The position numbers and the translations under genes are program-made. This document shows, piece after piece, positions 26,197-36,770 of a stretch of DNA of 64,000 bases (within the stretch, counting starts at the first letter, position 1; each line of letters starts with the position of its first letter). Source of the DNA: Roseimaritima ulvae (lineage in GTDB: Bacteria; Planctomycetota; Planctomycetia; Pirellulales; Pirellulaceae); the NCBI RefSeq assembly GCF_008065135.1, contig NZ_CP042914.1, positions 2,480,001-2,544,000 of the forward strand. Direction: 5' to 3'. The notes beneath the pieces are model-generated. The model was not told the origin of the DNA and searched no databases. It saw only the letters and a program-made list of their open reading frames with translations.

Positions 26197-27192
26197 ATGA
26201 ATCGTTTTTCCTGTCTGGCGTCGGTGACCTGCCTGGCCATCACTTTATCGACTTCGATCGGCTTCGCCGCGGACCCTCTGCCATCTTGGAAAGCGGGGCC
26301 GGCCAAGCAAGCGATTGTCGACTTTGTCGCTCGGGTATCGACGCCGGGGACGGAGGATTTTGTACCGCCGGCCGAGCGGATTGCGGTGTTTGATAACGAT
26401 GGCACGCTGTGGCCCGAGAATCCGCTGCCGTTCCAGTTGTCGTATGCCTTGACGGCCCTGGAAAAACGTGTCCAAGACTCCCCCGAACTGGCGCAGGATC
26501 CGATGGTCCAGGCAGCTCTCCAAGGCGACCTCGGCAAATTGCTGGCCGGCAAACACCACGATGGGTTGATGAAGGTGATGGCCCTGACCCATTCGGGAAT
26601 GACCACCGAAGAGTTTACCGACAGTGTCCGGCAATGGGCAGCCACCGCGGTGCATTCGCGCTTCCAACGCCGCTACGTGGACTGCACCTACCAGCCGATG
26701 CAGGAGGTGCTGGAATATCTGAGGGCCCACGATTTTAAAACCTTCATCGTCTCGGGCGGCGGCGCGGATTTTATGCGGGTCTGGAGCGAATCGGTGTATG
26801 GGATCCCGCCGGAACAGGTGGTGGGTTCGTCCAGTAAAACCCGCTTCGAAATACGCGGCGACCAAGCGGTCTTGGTGAAGACCATGGACGACCTGTTTGT
26901 GGATGATAAAGAAGGTAAACCGGTGGGCATTCATCAGTTTATCGGGCGTCGGCCGATTGCCTGTTTCGGCAACAGCGACGGCGATCAGGCGATGTTAGAA
27001 TACACCACGATCGGCAATCCCCATCCCAGTTTCGGCCTGATCGTGCATCACACCGATGCGGACCGCGAATACGCTTACGACGCGGCTCCGAAAAGTTCCG
27101 GAAAGCTGATCACCGCGCTGGCCGAAGCCCCGAAACGCGGCTGGGTCGTGGTCGATATGAAAACCGATTGGTCGCAGATCTTCGGACGTTAG
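26197..27192 (+). CDS. Exported HAD-superfamily phosphatase
   Basis: A 331-aa protein with signal peptide MNRFSCLASVTCLAITLSTS. The HAD motifs are complete: AVFDNDGTLWPEN (motif I, DxD nucleophile and acid), TFIVSGGGADFM (motif II Ser), a Lys after FETSSSKTRFE-like cap region (motif III), and CFGNSDGDQAML (motif IV, metal-binding Asp). It should be a Mg-dependent phosphohydrolase acting outside the cytoplasm, resembling the phosphoserine-phosphatase-like (SerB/NapD5-like) haloacid subgroup; the substrate is unknown. The ATG at the signal peptide was preferred over the in-frame ATG at 26086, which would overlap the preceding gene. Confidence 0.88.
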   Translation: MNRFSCLASVTCLAITLSTSIGFAADPLPSWKAGPAKQAIVDFVARVSTPGTEDFVPPAERIAVFDNDGTLWPENPLPFQLSYALTALEKRVQDSPELAQDPMVQAALQGDLGKLLAGKHHDGLMKVMALTHSGMTTEEFTDSVRQWAATAVHSRFQRRYVDCTYQPMQEVLEYLRAHDFKTFIVSGGGADFMRVWSESVYGIPPEQVVGSSSKTRFEIRGDQAVLVKTMDDLFVDDKEGKPVGIHQFIGRRPIACFGNSDGDQAMLEYTTIGNPHPSFGLIVHHTDADREYAYDAAPKSSGKLITALAEAPKRGWVVVDMKTDWSQIFGR

Positions 27193-27205
27193 CCCCCTCG
27201 CCCCC

Positions 27206-27277
27206 TCGTTGCAGGGCTCCGCCTTGCAACGCGCTGTATTGCAGGCTCTGCCTGCCGGTTTTGGGATAGGCGAGGCG
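27206..27277. repeat. Family C repeat, left half (split by a MITE)
   Basis: The left part of the repeat that surrounds the RAYT gene near 29.3-29.85 kb: GGCTCCGCCTTGCAACGCGC, GCAGGCTCTGCCTGCCGGTT and GGCGAGGCGG. The right half resumes at 27473 (GAGCCTCGG...CCAGGCAGAGCCTGG). The MITE at 27278-27472 separates the two in the loop of the CGAGGC-GGA-GCCTCG hairpin. Confidence 0.8.
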
Positions 27278-27472
27278 GGGGACGTGAAAGGTATTACTGC
27301 AGCATTTGACCTTGGGGCCTCATTCTTCACCCTCCTTTTCAAGGAGGGTCGAGCCTTAGCGAGTGGAGGTTCTTATGATTTTTGCAGCGGCGCGGTCGCC
27401 CTCTCCTCGCTGACGCTCGACTCTCCCAGAGGGAGAGTGAAGTGAATCCGTCATTAATACACTCCACGTCCC
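27278..27472 (+). mobile_element. MITE copy 1 (~195 bp, terminal inverted repeats)
   Basis: Starts GGGACGTGAAAGGTATTA and ends TAATACACTCCACGTCCC, an imperfect inverted terminal repeat. Inside are two hairpins: CCCTCCTTTTCAAGGAGGG and CTCTCCC-AGA-GGGAGAG. No protein is encoded. It splits a family C repeat exactly in the loop of a 6-bp-stem hairpin, and the flanks suggest a 1-nt (G) duplication. Confidence 0.85.
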
Positions 27473-27520
27473 GAGCCTCGGACGCACGGCGTAACCAGGC
27501 AGAGCCTGGTAACGAGACGC
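27473..27520. repeat. Family C repeat, right half
   Basis: GAGCCTCGGACGCACGGCGT then AACCAGGCAGAGCCTGGTAA, the continuation of the repeat interrupted at 27277. It ends just before the stop of the minus-strand gene at 27524. Confidence 0.75.
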
Positions 27521-27523
27521 ATG

Positions 27524-28984
27524 CTAGAACTGCATTTTGTACTTGTCCGTCATCATCCGGCGGATCGCAGCGGTGCGTTTGTCGATTTCGCTCAGCACCT
27601 GGCGGTAGTTGCCGTAGGCGTTGCCGCGAGCGTAGGCGTCGGTGACTCGCTGGTAGTCAACACTGGTATTGGGGTCGTAGTAATAGGACCCGCTGGCGTA
27701 GCCACCACCGTAATAGCCGTTGCGGTAACCGTAGGAACCGGAGACATAGTCCACCTGTTGCAGGCTCTGGCTGGCCTTGACCTTGCCGGCGGCGATATTG
27801 CCCGAACGAACTGTCAGGGCGTTTCCGCGTAACAATTCGGCAACATCGCTGCCGTACTGCACCATTTGCGGGTCTACGTTCAAGGTGCTCAATTGGTCCA
27901 AGCGTCGAGCCTGTTGGTCATTCCACTTAGCCATCGCGCCGGTGGTTTTGGCGTGGTGTTTGCGAACCTGCTCCACGCGAGCCGTGACTTCATCAAAATA
28001 GTGTTTGGTGGAGTAGCCCATGTTGTCTTGCGACTGTTCGGCGCTGTCGGACAGGGTGATCATCCGCTGAGAAACGTTTTCGGCTTCGCCTGGCAAGCTG
28101 AAGATGTTCAGCAACCCGGCCAACGAGCCTTCGGTGATCGGACCTTGAAAGACCAACTGATTGTCCTTGGCCTTGACGTCCCAGGTCAGGACTTCGGGAG
28201 CCGAGGTGCCGTTGCGGTTAAGCAATTCGGCGGCCAATTCGTTGGCGATCGGCAATAGGCTGGACGGCGAACGACTGAAGTCGATGGTGAGGATGCATTG
28301 CGATAGGCTCTTGCGGCCGATAATCACGCTCAAGCCTTTTGCGGATGCCAAAATATGAGCGACCGTTTCGGGCTTGTTGGCTTTCAGCGCTTTAACGTCT
28401 TCCAGTTTTTTCGCCATCGGAACGGCCGAAAAAGCGCCGCGAAGATCGGCCGCCAACATGAAGGACAGGTACGCCTCGGGTTGTTGGGCCAGGCCGGCCA
28501 GGTAGATGGAACTGTCGAAACTGGTGTCCGGTTCCAACCAACGGGTCAGCAAGGGGCGGTTGGCGGGACGCAGGAAACCCAACCGGTTATCGCTCAAGGG
28601 CAGCAAATACGCTTGTCGTGGAGACCAGACGACCTTCGTATCTTCCACCGTGTCGACGTATCCGCCGGTGCCCTGAGCCAGATTTTCGACAGCCACCGGC
28701 GCTTTGAGGACGGCGTATCCGGCTTCCCAACGCGGCCGCAGATTGCCCAAATCCAAGTCGGCAATCAACCAAATGTCGTCTACATGGCTGGTCAGCTTGG
28801 AAGAAAACTCCGCATCATGCATCAACCGGTTCAGCGATTCCACATGCACATAGGCCAGGGAATTGGCCGGCGAGGGCGAGCGGTCAAGCAGTTTCGCGAG
28901 TTTCGAATCTTGAGCGGACGCCCCACTGCCCAGGCATGCCAAACAGGCAAGCACCAAATATGTACGGATACCAAGCGAAACCAT
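27524..28984 (-). CDS. Exported protein of unknown function, Gly/Tyr-rich C-terminus
   Basis: A 486-aa protein I do not recognise. The N-terminus is a signal peptide (TYLVLACLACLGSGASAQ). The body, residues ~30-330, alternates strands and helices and looks like the planctomycete proteins that score trap-like beta domains (SLAYVHVESLNRLM, AAYVLSFMLAADLRGAFSA-type segments). Residues ~330-400 are helical (EQVRKHHAKTTGAMAKWNDQ). Near residue 430 is a low-complexity stretch (YGYRNGYYGGGYASGSYYY) followed by a helical tail. The product is probably a secreted or periplasmic structural protein; no function is assigned. Confidence 0.7.
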   Translation of the reverse strand: MVSLGIRTYLVLACLACLGSGASAQDSKLAKLLDRSPSPANSLAYVHVESLNRLMHDAEFSSKLTSHVDDIWLIADLDLGNLRPRWEAGYAVLKAPVAVENLAQGTGGYVDTVEDTKVVWSPRQAYLLPLSDNRLGFLRPANRPLLTRWLEPDTSFDSSIYLAGLAQQPEAYLSFMLAADLRGAFSAVPMAKKLEDVKALKANKPETVAHILASAKGLSVIIGRKSLSQCILTIDFSRSPSSLLPIANELAAELLNRNGTSAPEVLTWDVKAKDNQLVFQGPITEGSLAGLLNIFSLPGEAENVSQRMITLSDSAEQSQDNMGYSTKHYFDEVTARVEQVRKHHAKTTGAMAKWNDQQARRLDQLSTLNVDPQMVQYGSDVAELLRGNALTVRSGNIAAGKVKASQSLQQVDYVSGSYGYRNGYYGGGYASGSYYYDPNTSVDYQRVTDAYARGNAYGNYRQVLSEIDKRTAAIRRMMTDKYKMQF

Positions 28985-29091
28985 GATTCAATCCCAGACG
29001 GTGAAGAGAATGTTAAGAACCTGCAGCTGACCCGATGAGAACGATTATACAGGTCTTGCTGACTGTAGTTGCACTTCGCCGGAGTTTCAAC

Positions 29092-29253
29092 AGCCTCGTA
29101 ACCAGGCTGCCGCCTCGTAACCAGGCTCTGCCTGGTTACGCGCTGCATTGCAGGCTCTGCCTGCCGGTTTCGGGGGAAAGGCGAGGCGGAGCCTCGGGGA
29201 CAGTGCGTAACCAGGCGGAGCCTGGTTACGAGGTGCGGAGACCGCCTCGCCTG
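29092..29253. repeat. Family C repeat, copy upstream of RAYT1
   Basis: Consists of palindromic pieces: CGTAACCAGGCTCTGCCTGG, GCAGGCTCTGCCTGCCGG, GGCGAGGCGGAGCCTCGG, CGTAACCAGGCGGAGCCTGG. The order matches the downstream copies at 29856-29991 and 30002-30141. It is most of the 327-base gap before the transposase gene. Confidence 0.8.
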
Positions 29254-29311
29254 CAGACATGCCCAATTTTCCGCCTTATCATAAAACTTCTGACTCGATC
29301 AGGAGATACTC

Positions 29312-29851
29312 ATGGGTCGATCCAGATATCGATTCGGCGACGAACACTACCCGCACTTTATGACGGATACGATTGTCGCTTGGCTACCCGTTTTTTCCCA
29401 GCCTTGTTTTGCGGATAAAATCTTCGAAAGCTGGCGGTTTCTACAGCAAGAGCGAAGTATCGAAATCTTGTCGTATGTCGTCATGGAAAATCATTTGCAT
29501 TGGATCGCCGTGGGACCATCACTGGGGAAGCGGGTTGGGGAATTTAAGTCCTTCACCGCTACCAGCATATTAAAGGAGATGCAACGCAAAGGTTTTCGGA
29601 CGTTGTTGCAAGAATTGGAATATTACAAGCTGCGAAACAAGGTGGATCAGAAGCACCAATTGTGGCAAGAGGGTAGCCACCCCGAGATGATTGAGACCGA
29701 GCAAATGATGTGGCAAAAAATTGAGTATATCCACGGCAATCCCCTGCGGCGGGGCTTTGTGGATGATCCTATCCATTGGCGTTATTGCAGCGCTCGAAAC
29801 TATGCTCAGCTGCCTGGCATTATTGATGTCTGCACGGATTGGATGGGATAG
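29312..29851 (+). CDS. REP-associated tyrosine transposase (RAYT), IS200/Y1-like
   Basis: A 179-aa Y1 HUH transposase-like protein. The two-His motif is visible in VVMENHLHWIAVG (HxH, about residue 62). The helix with the nucleophilic Tyr is probably IEYIHGNPLRRGFVDD near residue 147, as in other RAYTs. RAYTs nick single-stranded REP hairpins and are domesticated relatives of IS200/IS605 enzymes. The gene has a good Shine-Dalgarno (AGGAGA, 6 bases before ATG). It is bounded on both sides by family C repeats, its likely substrates. Confidence 0.88.
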   Translation: MGRSRYRFGDEHYPHFMTDTIVAWLPVFSQPCFADKIFESWRFLQQERSIEILSYVVMENHLHWIAVGPSLGKRVGEFKSFTATSILKEMQRKGFRTLLQELEYYKLRNKVDQKHQLWQEGSHPEMIETEQMMWQKIEYIHGNPLRRGFVDDPIHWRYCSARNYAQLPGIIDVCTDWMG

Positions 29852-29855
29852 AGCC

Positions 29856-30141
29856 CGCCTCGTCGCGAGGCTCCGCCTTGCGATGCGCTGCTGCACAGGC
29901 TCTGCCTGCCGGTTCGGGGATGGGCGAGGCGGAGCCTCGGGAGCAGTGCGTAACCAGGCGGAGCCTGGTTACGAGAAGCGCCTTGTTACGAGGGGCGGAG
30001 GGCGCCTCGTCGCGAGGCTCCGCCTTGCGATGCGCTGCCTAGCAGGCTCTGCCTGCCGGTTTGGGGGATGGTCGAGGCGGAGCCTCGGGGACAGTGCGTA
30101 ACCAGGCAGAGCCTGGTTACGAGTGGCGCCTGGTTACGAGG
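29856..30141. repeat. Two tandem family C repeats downstream of RAYT1
   Basis: Copies at 29856-29991 and 30002-30141, each with GAGGCTCCGCCTTGCGATGC, GCTCTGCCTGCCGG, GGCGGAGCCTCGGG and a GTAACCAGGC...GCCTGGTTAC hairpin. They fill the 298-base gap to the stop of the DUF1501 gene. Confidence 0.8.
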
Positions 30142-30149
30142 GCCGAGGG

Positions 30150-31556
<1,407 letters not shown>

Positions 31557-31588
31557 GTTATGTTTTCCTGAAGGGGTGCGGGGTGTTT

Positions 31589-31668
31589 ATCAGCCGTTTG
31601 GGCGCTAGCCCACGGTTAGGAGGGTGTATGAGTGACGGGAACCGGGGGCTCGGCCCTGCGGCTGATGC
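31589..31668. repeat. Family G palindromic repeat, diverged
   Basis: TCAGCCGTTTGGGCGCTAGC then CCACGG, and GGGAACCGGG...CGGCTGATGCG, inside the 114-base gap between the PSD1 and DUF1501 genes. It resembles the copies at 36771-36938. Its hairpins might attenuate or stabilise the operon message. Confidence 0.5.
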
Positions 31669-31670
31669 GG

Positions 31671-34532
31671 TTACGGTACGTACATAAACTCGTTGGTGTT
31701 TAGTAGCAGCAGACACATGTCGGCTAACGCTCGCGTCTCCGCTGAGACCTCGGAAGGTTTTTTGTCGGCTTGGTAGCTTTCAAATATCGGCAAGATCTCT
31801 TGATATTCGAACGTGTCACCGGAAAATTCTTCGACCAATGATCGCGTGATCTCCGTGGGATAGCTGACCGGCTGCGGGGGATGCTGTTGATGGTAGGGCA
31901 GCATGTCGCGCACGTAGGTCGCCAGGATTTGCTTTTCTTCCGCCGAAGCGGAGCGTCCCAGGGTCAGCTGGAAGGCGCGTTCGATTTGTGCTTCCAGCGT
32001 TTCGCCTTCGCGTTGCAGTCGCAGTGCCATGGCGATCGAGCGATCGGTGATGGTGTCGCTGTTGAGCAGCGTAAAGGCTTGGGGTGTTACGGCCGCGGTT
32101 TCGCGGACTTCGCACGATTCGTTGGGGTTGGGTTGGTTGAACAGTTCGGTAAACGGATCGGCCTGACCGCGCACATGGTAGGCGTAGATCGTGCGGCGGT
32201 TGCGTTCGGCCGGCGTCGGCGAGGGTTGGTAGGCGGGAGCCAGCGAAAACTGAATCATCCGCGGCTGCAAGGCGACTTCCATATTGATTTCCGGATGAAT
32301 CGGCAGTCCGCCGCCGCAGTGCGTTAGCTCGCCCGTGATCGCCAGGATGCCATCACGCAGTTCTTCGGCGCTCAACCGTCGTCGCGGGAAATAGGACAGC
32401 CATTGATTGTTGGGATCCTGCGTTTGCACCCGTTCCAGATCCGCAGGCGTGGAACCGCGCTGGTAGGTTTCCGACAACATGATGTTGCGGTGCATGCGTT
32501 TGAGTGTCCAACCGTGTTGAATGAAATCGGACGCCAGGTAATCCAGCAATTGAGGATGCGTGGGTTTGGCACCCTTGGCACCGAAGTTGTTGGCGTTGGC
32601 GGCCAGCCCAGTACCGAAGTGGTATTGCCAAATTCGATTCACGATCGAACGCGTGGTCAGCGGGTTGTCCGGGTGAGCGATCCAGTTGGCCAGCCCCAGA
32701 CGGCGACCTTGACTGTTGGTGGTCAATAGGTAGGGATCGTCGGAGGACTGTGCCGTGGGCAGCATCAGGGCGCTTAACACGCCGGGTTGCACGACATCGC
32801 CCAGAGCCGTCAACGCGCCACCGGTCAGGATGTAATTGACCACCGGTTGGGCTTGTTTGGGCGTCTTTTGGATACGCAGTTTGCGGGCGCCATTCCAGGC
32901 CATCCGTTCTCCCTCTGCGTTGTACACGCTCTGCACCATCGGTTGGTAACGTTCCAGTCGACGGGTCCAGATCCATTCATCCTGTTCGCGTACTTTTAGC
33001 TGTCCCTGTTCGGGAATACTCAGTCCCACATGGCGTGGCGGCTTTTCTTCATCGGGCAAGTTTTTGCGTTGGTTTTCGTTCTTGTAAGGCAGGTTGTGTT
33101 CTTCAAACCATTTGCGAGCGGCGGCTTCACGCTTATTAACCAGCCGCTGTTTTTCGGAGGTGGCGAAATCGAGCAAGCGTTGCACGTGGGCACGTCCTTC
33201 GTCAAAGCCTTCCAAATTCTCGTCGGGCAAAAACGGAGCCGGTCGTTCGGCCATTCGCGTGGTCGCAAACGCCGCGTACAGCCGGTAGTAGTCGCGGGTC
33301 GGGATCGGATCAAATTTGTGGTCGTGACACTTGCAGCACCGCATGGTCGTTGACAGGAAGGTCTGGCCGGTCACGTTGACGATGTCGTCCAGGTAGATTT
33401 GCCGCGCCTCGTCGGCTTCGATCATGGCATTGTCCCAAGGGCCCAGCCGCAGGAAACCGGTGGCGATCAGCCATTCGCTTTCTTGCTCGTTATAGTCTCC
33501 TTCCAGTCTGGCGCGTTGCACGGCCGATTCGTTGCCTTGGGTCCGCTGGCGAACCGAAGCATCGGCTAGTTCGTCGCCGGCCAGTTGTTCGACGATCAAC
33601 TCGTCGTACGGTTTGTCGTTGTTGAACGAGCGGATCAGGTAGTCGCGGTAACGCCACAGGTTGGAGCGTTCGTAGTCGTTGGCCATACCGCCGGTGTCGG
33701 CGTAGCGGGTGACGTCCATCCAGTGCCGAGCCCACCGTTCGCCGTATCGCGGGCTGTCCAGCAGGTCATCGATCAAGTTCCGCCAAGCTGCTTGAGTGTC
33801 TTCAGCCCAGGCCTGTTCGAATGCCGCCACGGCTTCCGGGGTCGGTGGCAGGCCGTGCAGGTCAAAGGTGGCTCGGCGGATCAGCGTCCGCGCATCGGCT
33901 CGCGGGGCGGGGGCAAGTTCAGCGGCTTTCAAGCGGGCGTCCACCAGGGCATCGATATGCTGAGCCGGTGTCTGCCCGGACTCCAAATCGGTAGGTGGAT
34001 TCAGGGGTTGGAAAGCCCACAGATCGGCCGGTTGATAACGCCGGTTGCTCCACTCGGCCGACGTGCCGCCACTGGTGGGCAGGATCATGCCATCTTCGTT
34101 AACACGTTCGAGCTGGGCTGCGGCCCGGTAACGCTCTTGCGTCGCTTCATCAGGCCACACCGCACCGGCTTTGATCCATCGCCGGACCACGTCGATTTGT
34201 TCGTCGGTCAAGCGATCATTTTCTTTGGGAGGCATTTCCAAGCCTTCCCAGGCGATCGCATCGACGAACGGGCTTTGTTCGGGGTGCCCGGGAACAATCG
34301 AGGGCTCGCCGGATTCGCCACCGCGGAGCAGGTCTTCGCGGCTGAGCACGCTGAATTCGCCTTTGATGTCCGAGGCGTCTTCGCCGTGACAGCCCAAGCA
34401 TTTGGACTTCAACAAGGGCAACACCTTCAGCGTAAACTCTCGCTCGCTGGCTTCATCCGCCGACACCGTGACGGCGCTGCAATGGATAGCCCAGCACAAA
34501 ACCAGGCTGGTGACAAAACGAATTTTATTCAT
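31671..34532 (-). CDS. PSD1 protein: PSCyt1 + DUF1549 + DUF1553 (no beta-insert)
   Basis: A 953-aa exported protein. Signal peptide MNKIRFVTSLVLCWAIHCSA. PSCyt1 haem motif CLGCHGE at about residue 46, followed by MPPKENDRLTDEQIDVVRRW. DUF1549 has GERWARHWMDVTRYADTGG and MRCCKCHDHKFDPIPTRDYY (second CXXCH). DUF1553 has NRIWQYHFGTGLAANANNFG and HPQLLDYLASDF. The start at 34532 overlaps the upstream FecR/LamG gene by 8 bases, which supports it over the longer frame. It is 80 residues shorter than the other PSD1 in this window because the middle beta-rich insert is absent. Third gene of a sigma-led operon. Confidence 0.92.
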   Translation of the reverse strand: MNKIRFVTSLVLCWAIHCSAVTVSADEASEREFTLKVLPLLKSKCLGCHGEDASDIKGEFSVLSREDLLRGGESGEPSIVPGHPEQSPFVDAIAWEGLEMPPKENDRLTDEQIDVVRRWIKAGAVWPDEATQERYRAAAQLERVNEDGMILPTSGGTSAEWSNRRYQPADLWAFQPLNPPTDLESGQTPAQHIDALVDARLKAAELAPAPRADARTLIRRATFDLHGLPPTPEAVAAFEQAWAEDTQAAWRNLIDDLLDSPRYGERWARHWMDVTRYADTGGMANDYERSNLWRYRDYLIRSFNNDKPYDELIVEQLAGDELADASVRQRTQGNESAVQRARLEGDYNEQESEWLIATGFLRLGPWDNAMIEADEARQIYLDDIVNVTGQTFLSTTMRCCKCHDHKFDPIPTRDYYRLYAAFATTRMAERPAPFLPDENLEGFDEGRAHVQRLLDFATSEKQRLVNKREAAARKWFEEHNLPYKNENQRKNLPDEEKPPRHVGLSIPEQGQLKVREQDEWIWTRRLERYQPMVQSVYNAEGERMAWNGARKLRIQKTPKQAQPVVNYILTGGALTALGDVVQPGVLSALMLPTAQSSDDPYLLTTNSQGRRLGLANWIAHPDNPLTTRSIVNRIWQYHFGTGLAANANNFGAKGAKPTHPQLLDYLASDFIQHGWTLKRMHRNIMLSETYQRGSTPADLERVQTQDPNNQWLSYFPRRRLSAEELRDGILAITGELTHCGGGLPIHPEINMEVALQPRMIQFSLAPAYQPSPTPAERNRRTIYAYHVRGQADPFTELFNQPNPNESCEVRETAAVTPQAFTLLNSDTITDRSIAMALRLQREGETLEAQIERAFQLTLGRSASAEEKQILATYVRDMLPYHQQHPPQPVSYPTEITRSLVEEFSGDTFEYQEILPIFESYQADKKPSEVSAETRALADMCLLLLNTNEFMYVP

Positions 34533-36105
34533 GCGGATTTCCTGCTTGATACCAATCCAGTATTTGTTGATCAGTGAGGGCCGTGGAGAACATGGCAAAC
34601 TCGTCCATGCTGCCGTTCAGATTTCGCACCGCGAACTCGGGATCGGTGCGGTACATCGGTTGGCTCCAGTTACCTATCGAGGCCGCTCCGATTTCGATTG
34701 TGTCGACCAGGAACGAATCCGGAATGGCTTCACGGCCGAGCGGTTGGCCATTCAGGTAGTGGGTAACACGTTTCGTTTGGGTATCGTAAACCACTGCCAG
34801 CATGATCCATTTGCCGCTTAACGAGGCGTCCCAAAACGGTTCCGAATAGAACACATGTTGACTGGCCGCCCCTTTGGTTTTGCGATCGGCTTTGACCGAA
34901 AAGAATAATCGCCCATCGTTCATGATCTGCCAGTGCGGCTCATGCGGTTCGTGGCCGTCGGTCAGAAACAAAGAGTTGTACCAGCGGTCCAGACTATTGA
35001 TTTTGACCCAGCACAACATCGTCAAATGAGGATACTGCCCGGGCACGTCCACGCGAACGCGACTGCCGGTTCGACTAAAGTCCAAGGCGCCGTCGTCGCG
35101 CCCCCAACGATCGCGGGCCCGCTGGGCAGCGACGATGGCTCCGTCGCTGGCACGCATGGTCGCAGCTTGTGAGCGATTAACCAGGACCCGTGACCAGCGG
35201 TCGGTTCGTTCGGGCTGGTAGTAAGCCAACAGGCCATCGGTTTGCTGCCGCTGTGTGGTCTCGGACTGCCATTGCCGCATTCGCGAAGCCAAACGCGAGT
35301 CCTGGTCTTGGTGAAACTGTTGTGGACTGACGATCGATTCCAGATCCTCATCAAGAACGTTCACCTGCGTTCCGTCAGCGTCGACGTCGATGGCGAATTC
35401 ACTGCCCGTCTCCAGCACCGCGCCTTGTTGCGTCAGCATGCGAAAGCCCTTGGCCGCTTCGGGCACATAAGCCCGAATACGACCTTTAGCAACGCGAACC
35501 TGCATGGCCGATTCGATGGAAAACAAGGCTTCCCCCTGAATCACCATCTGCACGCCACTGAACAATTCAATATGAGCCAGACCGGACAGCAGGTGCAGCG
35601 AACCGTCGGGCAGCAGGCCGTTGCTGAGCTGCGAGGGACCTTCCCAGACCGCATTGGATTGGCCGCCCAACAGGGCAAAGCCGACGGCTTTGGATTCTGC
35701 CGGGGCAGCGACCATGGTGACCATGCCAGGAGCATCCGACGGCGGTTGCGATTCTGGCAGCGCTCGTACGATCAAAAACAATCCGGCGGCCAAGGCCAGC
35801 AAACCGGTGGCGGCCAGCAGGTAGCTTCCGGGACGTGTTGGTCGCGAAGGTTTGTTGTCGTGCGGTCGTTCGTGGCGAACGGCTGCTGAGGAGCCTGGCG
35901 ACGAGGGCTCGCCCGTGGCCGATTCCGCGTGCGGGGTCTCCTCGGCGATCCGCTGCAGCAACACTTGCAACTTCAGACGATCGTAATATTCCGCTCGCAC
36001 CTGAGGATCGACCGACAGTTCAGCTTCCAGCCGCAAAAAGTCGGCTTCGCTGATGTCGCCCTCGAGCATCGCATCGATCAGCATAGAGCGTTCTTGGGCA
36101 TTCAT
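34525..36105 (-). CDS. FecR-like anti-sigma protein with C-terminal LamG/concanavalin-like domain
   Basis: A 526-aa protein. Residues ~1-60 are cytoplasmic and acidic (LIDAMLEGDISEADFLRLEA, typical of anti-sigma N-termini). A single transmembrane helix follows near residue 105 (YLLAATGLLALAAGLFLIV). Then a FecR domain (LFSGVQMVIQGEALFSI, GRIRAYVPEAAKGFRM, QGAVLETGSEFAIDV), a linker, and a LamG/ConA-like domain (HLTMLCWVKINSLDRWY, KWIMLAVVYDTQTKRVTHYL, LNGSMDEFAMFSTAL). It probably senses an extracellular glycan or surface signal and controls the sigma factor. Its ATG overlaps the stop of the sigma gene (ATGA), and its end overlaps the PSD1 start, so the operon is tightly coupled. Confidence 0.9.
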   Translation of the reverse strand: MNAQERSMLIDAMLEGDISEADFLRLEAELSVDPQVRAEYYDRLKLQVLLQRIAEETPHAESATGEPSSPGSSAAVRHERPHDNKPSRPTRPGSYLLAATGLLALAAGLFLIVRALPESQPPSDAPGMVTMVAAPAESKAVGFALLGGQSNAVWEGPSQLSNGLLPDGSLHLLSGLAHIELFSGVQMVIQGEALFSIESAMQVRVAKGRIRAYVPEAAKGFRMLTQQGAVLETGSEFAIDVDADGTQVNVLDEDLESIVSPQQFHQDQDSRLASRMRQWQSETTQRQQTDGLLAYYQPERTDRWSRVLVNRSQAATMRASDGAIVAAQRARDRWGRDDGALDFSRTGSRVRVDVPGQYPHLTMLCWVKINSLDRWYNSLFLTDGHEPHEPHWQIMNDGRLFFSVKADRKTKGAASQHVFYSEPFWDASLSGKWIMLAVVYDTQTKRVTHYLNGQPLGREAIPDSFLVDTIEIGAASIGNWSQPMYRTDPEFAVRNLNGSMDEFAMFSTALTDQQILDWYQAGNPHE

Positions 36106-36647
36106 GATCCGTCTCCGGCCATCCGTAAGCGTTTTTCCATGCAGCCGGCCAGCGTCGAGCGCAGCCGATGCAGCGTGACCTTCAATCCTGCCGCGGAGCG
36201 TCCGATGCGGCGAGCGTAATCGGCCAGCGTTTCGGGCGATGCGTAACGCTGCATCAACAACCGCTGGCTGTCCGGCTTGAGCGAACGCAGACAATGCCGC
36301 AGGGCTTGATGTCGGTCCAACAGGTCGTCATCCAAACGTTCCAGTTCGGCAGCGATGGTGTTTTCCAGGTCTTCGGAAAACACCAGGCGAGCGTCGCGGG
36401 CTTGCTGCTTGCGATAGTTCAGCACTTCAAACCGGGCGATTGCAAAGGCCCAGGCCTTGAAGTTGGTGCCGAGAACAAAGTCTTCGCGTTTTTCCCAGAT
36501 TTTTGCGTTGGCCGCCTGCAGCACGTCATGGGCGGCCGCGTCGCCGGGCATCAGCCCGCGGACGTACAGCCCCAGCGATAACTGGCACTGCGTCAGCAGG
36601 CTGATCAGCTGGGATTCGTGTGATTGATCGTTTTGCATAGGCTCCAT
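36102..36647 (-). CDS. ECF-type RNA polymerase sigma factor, planctomycete subfamily
   Basis: A 181-aa sigma-70 factor with region 2 (VLQAANAKIWEKREDFVLGTNFKAWAFAIAR) and region 4 (LRSLKPDSQRLLMQRYASPETLADYARRIGRSAAGLKVTLHRLR, a helix-turn-helix). There is no region 3, as in ECF factors. The sequence matches the Rhodopirellula/Verrucomicrobium subfamily that sits beside FecR-type regulators. It is the first gene of the operon sigma -> FecR/LamG -> PSD1 -> DUF1501, and is likely to autoregulate it. A second ATG three codons in is possible as the start. Confidence 0.93.
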   Translation of the reverse strand: MEPMQNDQSHESQLISLLTQCQLSLGLYVRGLMPGDAAAHDVLQAANAKIWEKREDFVLGTNFKAWAFAIARFEVLNYRKQQARDARLVFSEDLENTIAAELERLDDDLLDRHQALRHCLRSLKPDSQRLLMQRYASPETLADYARRIGRSAAGLKVTLHRLRSTLAGCMEKRLRMAGDGS

Positions 36648-36770
36648 ACTAGGTAAATGCCGGTTACCCGATGGAGGTTAACAAAGAATTCGCAAAAACG
36701 AGTCAATCGTTTTGGGCCCGCCAAAACGTGCGTACCAACCGCTCGTGTGGGGACAAAGTAGATGAGGGAA

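Noticed and set aside
27281-27445. Small frames inside the MITE copies (for example 27209-27445, 44731-44967)
   Set aside because: They recur only because the MITE recurs, start in different flanking sequence and have no ribosome-binding site.
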